Shown piece after piece: positions 56,011 to 64,000 of a stretch of 64,000 nucleotides of DNA (positions within the stretch are counted from its first letter, which is position 1; every line of letters begins with the position of its first letter). Below the pieces are notes generated by a model that made no database searches, was not told the origin of the DNA, and was given only the letters and a program-made list of their open reading frames with translations. Origin of the DNA: Echinarachnius parma (lineage: Eukaryota > Echinodermata > Echinoidea > Clypeasteroida > Echinarachniidae). Where the stretch lies: the NCBI GenBank assembly GCA_037951105.1, contig JBAMJV010010094.1, positions 1-64,000 on the forward strand, in the 5' to 3' direction. The position numbers were made by a program, and so were the translations under genes.

Positions 56011-57509
56011 TGGGAGAACAGAGTAAACAGAGCACTGAAGAGGCTAACCTGGATAAATAAGACTTCAAATAAAAACAATAAAAAAACAGTTTACTTTATG
56101 TGTTTACTGTATTATGCACATGTACCCTTCTTATCGATATTGTTGTTTTGTTTTTTGCTTTTTACATTCGATAAATTGAGGAGTCTCCCGTAGCTATATA
56201 AGGCACTACCCTCCTTGTGCATGCTGTGTGAGCGACACGGTGGTCGACCAACTCTGGTGCAATGCGCCCTGTCGATTTCTCTGTAATGCCCCAATAATTA
56301 GCCCAATTTACTTTCAATTTTGTTCTTCTTTTGTTATATTGTTGTCCACATCACGGGCCGAATATGCAGTCTGCATCATAATTCAGCCTTGCTTCAAGGC
56401 TCGAGTGAAACCGTGCCCTTCAAAAGACGGTTTCGTTGATTTTATCATAGACTTTAGTCAGTAAATTATGTAATTATTATGATTAATTTTAGATACCGTA
56501 TAAATTACCAGTATACAATTAATGCTTCACTATTTAAAACGATGCTTTTCGATGCACTAAATGAAATAGTTGTAAAACACATAAAAGTTCAGAGCAAATT
56601 ACGAAAAAGTGAATGAATTTGGGACTACATGTATGTATGGAGCGCCACGCGTATAATTGGGGCGTATTCTCAACTAGTTGTAAAAGCACACGCTGGCTTT
56701 CCATAGCACATGTTTATGTGGGCAGTTTAGTACTCTGGAGGAAGTCTTTCGATTTTCTTTGTCATAATTCTGATTAATCCCAGATGACTTTCATTATACG
56801 AGCGGTGGGCTATTATCGCCCTTTTGTCAAATATTATTACGTTGTGACTGAAGACGTGAGGATATGAGAATAATTGAAGTGACGACGACATTTTACGAGT
56901 TGACGGTGGAAATTCAATTTCTGTCTCGGTGCCTTCGTGTCGGTCCCACTCGTGCGAAATCGTGTGAAGCTGCTTTGATATAACTCAGGGCATTGACCCC
57001 ATGCATCGATCATACTACAAAGAACAATATGATCTTAGGATTATTATGACTAAATGATATTTTGGTTAAAATAATAAGAAGTGATTGTTTCTACGGCATG
57101 CTTTTCTATCAAAATTACCACCTGCAATGATTAGGTATTGTAAAGTAATAAAACGATTGCCATAGGTTTTGCTCATGCATAAATTACACTATTGATATAA
57201 AATTAAATAATGAATTAATTATCACACCTTCATAACGTTTGTATCATAGAAACAAGATAAAAGACATTGACTATATGTTATTTAGAAGTAAGTAACATTA
57301 TATTTTACGAGTTTGACATTTCATGTTCGCAAATTACTATTTTAGTAGATTAGAATTACATTTTAAATCCTATGTAAGTATAAACTTGCAGGTCCTTTTT
57401 ATATTGTGCTCATTGCAACCTCCGAAAATTTGAAGGAAATTTGTTTTGTCATAATATCTTCATAGCAATATCGACATCATCCGTTAATTTGACGGATATC
57501 AATAATAGG
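56011..57509. other. Intronic, no gene seen
   Basis: Largely unique sequence without repeat-family hits (56600-57000 is the most complex part). Regulatory function is possible but nothing supports it directly. Confidence 0.4.
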
Positions 57510-57860
57510 GTGATTGATCTTTTCTTGGAGGCATTTTCCGGTCAAATTTAAGAGCGCCACTTTTATCGGAAGGAGTAGGAAGTTAGATGTGATTAGGACT
57601 AAGCAACAATTGGTTTAGGCCTAGTCTAGCTGATCTTCCCTCTGGCTACGTTACACTCACAAGTCACAAATCCCTCTTGCACTGTATCCTACTTGATAAA
57701 GACGCTAGCCTTTCCCTAATGCATACCCATTGATCTTTTCTTGGAGGCATTTTCCGGTCAATTTTAGAACGGCTCATATCGTTTTGAAGTGAGATTTCAC
57801 AAAGTAATATTTGGCCTTGTTTAGGCATAGTCTATCTTCACTCTGGCTAACTCAGACCCA
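57510..57860. repeat. Tandem duplication, about 218 bp
   Basis: 'gatcttttcttggaggcatt' followed by 'ttccggtcaa' occurs at 57514 and 57732, with similar sequence after each. Confidence 0.88.
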
Positions 57861-59559
57861 ACCATGCCAACTCTAAAATCCATATTAAATGGATAGAATG
57901 TAATGTAATACATGTGATAAAATGCATATCAGGGTAACCATTTTGATAGGAGGAGAAATTCATATCCAAACAAGACTTAGTGTGCCACTTTGTTTAAAAA
58001 GCACTACATAACTGCATCCAGCCTATTGAGATGTACATCCGGGCCTGTACGTCTCTATTTTGTATTATGTTGCAATATGAAATTAATAAACTAGCGGTAT
58101 TCCAACATATTATATTATGGTACAAATAAACTTGGGCGGTCTATACACGTATATTATTTCGGCCTAGATCTACCTTCGTAAATTACGTCGCATCTGCATG
58201 CCACATGTGCGGGAAAGCAAGGTCTCGCCTCCCCGATACTTCCCGCGTGATTCACGACTGAATCACCGTCGCTTCTGCTTAGGGCATGTTTTGTTGTTCA
58301 CTTTTTAAAAGAAACATTTTAACGTAAGTTTCGGTTTTAATTCCCTGCCATAATATTATATTTTCCGGCTAGTTATATGATATTATTTTCCGTTATGAAA
58401 ACAGTGACCTTGTAACACCCTTTGGGCCTTTAGCGTTACGATGCTTCATAAATCAACATTCATTTGCATGACTCATTTAACTTTTAAGACGAAACAACAT
58501 ACTGCAACTGTTTAGTAGTCGATAATGTGTTTGCGCTGAGAGGACTCGTCCTTTTTTAGGCCTTGAACTTGAAGTGCATAATCTTGCCCTCTTTGGCTCA
58601 TCATGTGAACCTTTGTGAAAAGATAGTCATTTTCAAAAGAGATGCATGGATCAACGCTTTGGGACTTTGCTTGCTGCATCGCGGGTCGTCATTTTGAATT
58701 AGGTTATTCATATTGTGCGCACTGCATAACACTGACATGACTGAGCCAATGTGTATTATTCCGCACCATGCGCAAGGCGTTCGCAAGATGGTGCCGCGCG
58801 TGTGATTTGCGACGTACTGCCCTCACACGAACCCGACTTACTACCTTTAAGTTTAAAGATAAAGAACAGTTATGGGATACCCCTCAAACAAACAAAAACA
58901 CATAAAATAGTTATACGCATTTAGCCTCGACAACGTAAAAGATTGTATCCTAACTCATAGATCTGTAAATGGAAAAAAGTTGACAAAACTGACTTGAAAG
59001 GGACGATCTCATTAATAAATAATAAATTGTTCGAAATAATTAACTTTGTCGGAAGGTATAAGCACGAAAAATGCATCCGTACATAGGAAGCACGTGGAAA
59101 AGTGATGCGCAGTGATCTAAGCGTGCAGTTATGAATAAAACATGTTTTATATCTGTTTTCTATGCGTTATCCCTGAAGAGAATGTTGAAGGTGGCTTCAG
59201 AATCTAGGCTTGTGTATGATGGTGACGCTTTCTCTCAAAGCTAAATTTAGTCTGAATATTTTATAACCCTAACTCTGCAGATGAACGTATCCATTACATG
59301 GTTGGTATAGCATGGATTCCCCCTAGTACAATCCATGATATAAGAAACTTTCTCATTGCTGTAATGTCAATTGAATAATGTGTTTTCCGAACACTACACT
59401 TCTCTGTCTACTAAAAATAGTCCAATAATTTCAGTGCTACCCGGTCCACACTCTACAGTACAGCATGAGTACAATTACGAATGGGAAGTCTTCCACTAAA
59501 TTCCTGTTTACTCACGCAGCGAGGAACCCCAAATCTAATTTTCACCCCGAAACGGTTTA
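57861..59559. other. Intronic, no gene seen
   Basis: Unique sequence. No repeat family or exon recognised. Confidence 0.4.
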
Positions 59560-60260
59560 CCAGAACAAGTACGCTCGCTGCTAAGATGCTGTGATCGTCA
59601 AATCATGTTGGTTTGAACAGCCAGCTACTGTGAAGAAAACAAACTGAAACTGCTGGAGGAAACGGAGAAATCATTGCCAAAACCCGTGAATGTAGTTTTA
59701 AAGTGACACGGTCGTTGAAAATCCCCTTGGTTGAAATATTTGCATGCACTCCTTGAAACTGTTTGCCAAAAATACGTTAGTATCGTAATTATGCTATTAT
59801 GACTAGCTGCTGTGAGGAAAACAAATGGAAACTGCTTGAGGAAATTATTGCCAAACCCGTGAACGTAGATTTAAAGGTACACGGTCGTTGACAAATCCCC
59901 TTGGTTAAAATATTACCTTTGCATGGACCACCTTGAAAACGATTCACAGTCACATGCTATGATCGTAATTATGTTGTTATGAACAGCCAGCTACTGTGAA
60001 GATAACACATTGAAGCCCCTTGAGGAAACAGAGACAGAGACTATTGCCAAACCCGTGAACGTATGTTTAAAGGTACGCGGTCGTTGAAAAACCCATCGGT
60101 TGAAGTTTGTGCATCCTCCTATGAAACGGTTTACCATAAAATGCGCTGACTGGTTATGTCGTTATGAACAACTAGGTATTGTGAAGACTACAATATCGAA
60201 ATCGCCAACCCGTGAACGTAGATGTTAAAGATAGATGGTTGTTGAAAATCTCCTTGGTTT
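59560..60260. repeat. Four tandem units of about 165-190 bp
   Basis: 'cacggtcgttgaaaatcccc' at about 59707 recurs as variants near 59880, 60078 and 60235, each preceded by 'cccgtgaacgta' and followed by 'ttggttgaaatat'. The units also share 'gctactgtgaagaaaac'. Confidence 0.85.
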
Positions 60261-60324
60261 AGGTATTAGTTAGCACCTCTTGGAAGAAATGGAAATATAA
60301 TATTTTTTTTGAAATAACGATTAA

Positions 60325-60676
60325 AGGGATCTAGACATGTGCAAAAAGCGATGAGTGGTTGATAAAATGTATATTGTTGTTATCTGATATGTCAACTGGG
60401 TGTTGTGTGAAAATTTCAAGTTAGCCGAGTAATGAGCAAAAATGCAAAGTGACACTCACTAACTCATTGCACTCACTTTGTACACGGTTCTGACGATCCA
60501 TTGGATAATTTGACATCTGAATACTTCAATCGTAAATATCTTTTTAACGAAAGGAAAATTTGAAAAACCGAAACCTGTCCCATGCCTTTTTTGTTAATAA
60601 GAATACAACAAGGTATGAGGGAACAGCTAGAATTTCAATTGGATTTTGAGGATTTGGACAATGTTACTAAGTTTCT
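60325..60676 (+). mobile_element. TTAA-3 family element, copy 4
   Basis: AGGGATCTAGACATGTGC ... GTTACTAAGTTTCT between TTAA sites (60321-60324, 60677-60680). Confidence 0.83.
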
Positions 60677-60935
60677 TTAACGCTATATAGTGGCTGTTGA
60701 TTGGCAACGCATGTAGTATGATAGCCAATTAAAGGTACGTCAGACATAATGGTGTGGATGTTGTTTCAGTTTAATAATGTGAAGGAAATGATTGGCACTC
60801 TATGATTGGCACAACCAATGACTGGCACTATGGGCGAAGGGGAACGTTTTCTCAGGGGGGGGGGGGGCTGGGCTGAGGTCTTTTGCCCGAAGAATGATAC
60901 CTCCCGCCTATAGAGTGGTGAAGTGTGATGTCATA

Positions 60936-61279
60936 ATGATGTCATCAATATTCTTTTAAGAATTTTCATATTTGGACTTCATTTTCCGAAAGAGCATAAC
61001 AAATACTGTCCAAATACCAAAAATCAAAGGAATAGGTTACATATTGGCTGAGATATGTCCATCCGAATGATTTTGTTTGTCAATGGGCAATCAGTGTTAT
61101 AGTGCACTGGTTCCTAAATTTAGGAACCAGTGCACTATAACACTGATTGCTCATTGAAGTAAAATTCATTCGGATGGGCATATCTCAGCCAATACGTAAC
61201 CTATTCCTTTGATTTTCGGCTCTTTCTGAAAATGAAGTCCAAATTTGAAAATTCTAAAAAAGTGTTTTTATGACGTCAT
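60936..61279. mobile_element. 344-bp foldback element
   Basis: Palindrome centred near 61118 (CCTAAATTTAGG). The inner 33 bp of each arm (61086-61151) are almost perfect, and the outer arms match with small indels to ATGA(T/C)GTCAT at both ends. Confidence 0.87.
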
Positions 61280-61344
61280 GGCTTCTGTACTCTATTCACC
61301 TGATAAGCAAAATAAAAGGCGGCCTTGCCTCTCTGATGCCTGAA

Positions 61345-61560
61345 AATGAAATTTTGTGATGGCTTAGTCCGAAAATAACACGATTTTGTCCGAATATGAG
61401 ACGGTTTTGCCCGAAAATAACATGACTTTGTCCGCATGTATACATGGTGTTTGCCCGAATATGATATTATGATTTTCCCGAATAGGACATGTTTGTGTCC
61501 AAATAATATGACACGATTTGCCCGGATTTCATGTGCTTTTTGCCCGATTATAGCCTTTGT
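61345..61560. repeat. Divergent tandem 'ttttgcccgaa' array
   Basis: Units of about 22-30 bp such as 'cgattttgtccgaatatgag' and 'cggttttgcccgaaaataac' occur about eight times. The minus-strand repeat peptide (FR-KPSHIRTKSC-like) is a by-product. Confidence 0.85.
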
Positions 61561-62140
61561 TTTTAACTCCAGGGGGTGCAGCCCCCTGAGTACCACACCC
61601 CCTCCCCCCCCCCCCCCCCTCCCTACCTCTATGCCTATGACTGGCACTCCGTAGTCGTAGATTAAATTGGGTCGTTGAGAGTGAGACCTATGTTGAGATC
61701 GCAGGTCTTGAAAATGGGCTGTGACCGAGTGTTCACATGTTTCACGCTGCGACGTCAACCATTAGCGGTGGTAGCCCGGGTCGCTTTAGGATGAAAACCT
61801 CCGGTCTCGCCGTTTGAAAAAAAAAGAGAATCCTGCCAATACTATTTCATGGAAGCCGTCTATTTAAAGGGTGTTGCGGCTAATATTGTTCAGATAGCAG
61901 TGGATTGCCACGTTTTGGGGTTTTAGTGAAAGCTACTATAAAAGAGTTAAGGAGGCCTTAGAAATATGAAAACATGTGTTCTTTGTTCATACCCGCCCAC
62001 CATAGCTCACGTTTGACCACGTTCTGTTACTTTGGTCATATGACTTTGACTTCGTTTTAAAATGCTTTGTTACCTAATATGTATGGGAACCTATGGGAAC
62101 CCCTCCTTCAGGAACAATAAAGCAAATAATATTAAAATAA
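61561..62140. other. Intronic, no gene seen
   Basis: C run at 61600-61618; otherwise unique. Confidence 0.45.
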
Positions 62141-62144
62141 TTAA

Positions 62145-62400
62145 AGGGATCTAGTAATGTTGCCCAAATCTTCAAAACGTACAGACATTTACGATTAAAG
62201 TGTTTAGGTTTTGAACCATCCACTGGATAGCTAACCGTGTACGAAGTGAGTGAATATCACTGCATTTTCGGTCATCACTCAGCCATAAAACATCCATTTA
62301 TGTTGAAATTTTCACACATTCTTCAGTAGACATATCAGATCACAACACTTCACATTTTATCAAACATTCATCACTTTTTGCACATGTCAACAAAGGAAGA
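62145..62400 (-). mobile_element. TTAA-3 family element, copy 5, truncated
   Basis: AGGGATCTAGTAATGTTGCC after TTAA (62141-62144), in the reverse orientation (complements of 'tgcacaaaaagtgat' near 62380). It breaks off at 'caacaaagg' without the last bases. Confidence 0.82.
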
Positions 62401-63786
62401 AAAAAAGACGGGGGACAAGTGACCCCAAAATAATGGATCACACATATTATTCTAAAACCAGTATAGAGTGAAAGGGGGTGTCCAGGGTCATCACAGACTT
62501 TTGCAAGTGATGGAGGGGGGCGGGGGCGGGGGGGGGCTATGATTCACATAAGGGACACATTTAACAAACACACAACTTATCAATATTTGTATAACCTAAG
62601 TATAATAACGTGACAAACCCTTTGTTATAACTTGGCAACGATTCATATACCATGTTGTCCATTGATTTGGGTTTGTGATAGTGGGTTGGAGCTGGCCGAT
62701 TACCTTCTTTTCATAGCAACCGATAGACCCTAAAATAATTTAAACTTGCCTGACATGTTAACAACCACGCAGTTACCCATACATACCAATTAATAGCTGT
62801 GATATTACACCCAAGTATTACATGTTTGAGTAATCATTATGTTTGCTTGTGATTGAGTGAGAATACCCACATAATATGAAAGCAAGCGGTGGTAATAACA
62901 TAAAGGGCTAGCCCCATACCACCCCCCCCCCCCCCCCCCCCCCCCAGCCGTACACGCTACGCCACTGGCGGGGAAATGGAACCAGCGAAAGTTCCTAGTA
63001 CTCACTATTCCGGGCATGCATGTGTGTGTCGTTAGAACTGTTTTTCCACGTCTCTACGGACCGATATATCATGGCAGTATAAAGTTCAGTGTCGGTGACA
63101 CAAACCCCGTTAATAAATGTCATTCTTATTTCTGCCCCTCTGATGCTCTATTATTTTTTTTATTCCATATGAAACGATTCTCTAATGAACGGTTTCCGCC
63201 TCGGGGATGATTTACAATGCCTGAGGCGAGAGGCCGGTAACCCCCCCCCCCCCCCCCCCCCCCCCCTCCCCCCTACCTCCTTGTTGGCATTATATTAAGA
63301 CCCCGGGAATTGTTGGCCTGAGGCTATCAACACACCGTTTGAAGGAATACAACAGTTGCGTAGCCAGGTTCAACCTGAAGGGTATAACCGAGGGATTGGG
63401 TCCTATACACATATAACAAAATAATACAGGTTCAAATTTGCAAAACGCTGCTTCCATAACATCACCTTTGAGTTTGCAGATTTGCACCCCAAAATGACGT
63501 CCGCATCCTATTGGGTGCACATAGGCATCCTTGGGGTGCACGTATGCACCAAATAGGTTGCAGGCGCAGGCCCCACTTTATAGGAAGGGGGTTGGGGATA
63601 CATCATGGAAATGATTCTATGTATTTTTTCCCCAGGGGGTGGAGGCATGGTGGGGTGCTAAAATTCATACAAGGGAGAGCCTTTCCCCCTCGTCCATATT
63701 GCATACAACAAAGGATGACAAGTATTACCATGAAATTAGGGGTAGGGGTACACTAGCTGGTGTTCTATATATCTTTTTTCTATTCT
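62401..63786. other. Intronic, homopolymer runs
   Basis: G-rich tract at 62515-62537, C runs at 62921-62945 and 63241-63266, and the 'tacgccactggcgg' repeat phrase at 62957. A patch with 'ggggtgca' words lies at 63480-63560. No exon. Confidence 0.5.
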
Positions 63787-63790
63787 TTAA

Positions 63791-64000
63791 AGGGATCTAG
63801 TAACTTTGTTGATATGTGCAAAAAGTGATAAATGGTTGGTACAATGTATGTTGTTGTTATCTGATATGTCCACATGGTATTGTGTGGAAATTTCAAGTCA
63901 AATGGACGTGATATGGCCGAGTAATGAGCAAAAATTCAAAGTGATATTCACACACTCATTGCACTCACTTTGTAACACGGTTTTCGCGATCCGTTGGATT
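63791..64000 (+). mobile_element. TTAA-3 family element, copy 6, runs off the window
   Basis: AGGGATCTAGTAACTTTGTT after TTAA (63787-63790). The right end is not in the window. Confidence 0.85.

Noticed and set aside
56600-57000. Candidate conserved enhancer in the BMP intron
   Set aside because: It is merely non-repetitive; without a second species nothing supports function.
61276-61758. 160-codon minus-strand frame with repeated 'RTKSCYFR'-type peptide
   Set aside because: It is produced by the tandem 'gcccgaa' array and a C run.

Overview
This is eukaryotic, A/T-rich, repeat-dense DNA with exons separated by long introns, from an invertebrate animal. The first coding exon of a BMP5/6/7/8-type ligand, fibronectin type III exons of a titin/twitchin-like muscle gene, a Crypton-derived (KIAA1958/ZMYM-like) pseudogene and tRNA-headed SINEs whose tails read 'tttatatagcgcc ... 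aagcgctttacaa' together suggest a marine deuterostome such as an echinoderm, hemichordate or lancelet. The species cannot be fixed from the sequence. There are no operons, CRISPR arrays or rRNA genes.

Layout. 1-5.5 kb: non-LTR retrotransposon debris, a 48-bp minisatellite with a MITE inside one unit, and a long interspersed repeat (copy A; copy B is at 26.5-29.1 kb) carrying a LINE relic split by two TTAA-flanked elements. 5.6-10.2 kb: minus-strand exons of the fibronectin-III gene (10183-10221, 6446-6484, 5650-5933), with a 2-kb inverted-repeat element between them. 10.4-10.8 kb: a 361-bp palindrome with a tRNA-like gene in each arm. 11.1-16.7 kb: a 5.6-kb element containing a second 1.7-kb element. 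16.7-18.5 kb: a clean Myb/SANT-like exon (minus strand) and the Crypton-derived pseudogene (plus strand). 18.5-29 kb: hairpins, foldback elements, repeats and LINE pieces. 29.6-32.4 kb: minus-strand exons of an unidentified gene (32325-32413, 30575-30720, 29834 downward) with degenerate tandem copies of two of its exons. 36.2-64 kb: 5' region, first coding exon (37297-37804) and apparently the large first intron of the BMP gene, filled with repeats.

The most unusual content is in the mobile elements. Three large non-coding elements (CG-1, CG-2, CG-3) have GGG...CCC inverted termini and 4-bp A/T-rich target duplications. Each is studded with its own CpG-containing 12-14-mer, and all three words fit the pattern T(C/G)ACG(G/T)(A)CG. 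In CG-3 the words come in pairs exactly 21 bp apart. Three further families (TTAA-1, TTAA-2, TTAA-3) begin AGGG, end CCCT and sit in TTAA; one TTAA-1 insertion has its empty site preserved in the window.

The exons belong to at least four unrelated transcription units: the fibronectin-III gene, the Myb/SANT-like gene, the unidentified 29.6-32.4 kb gene and the BMP gene. I see no shared pathway. Family names come from remembered protein motifs, not searches.
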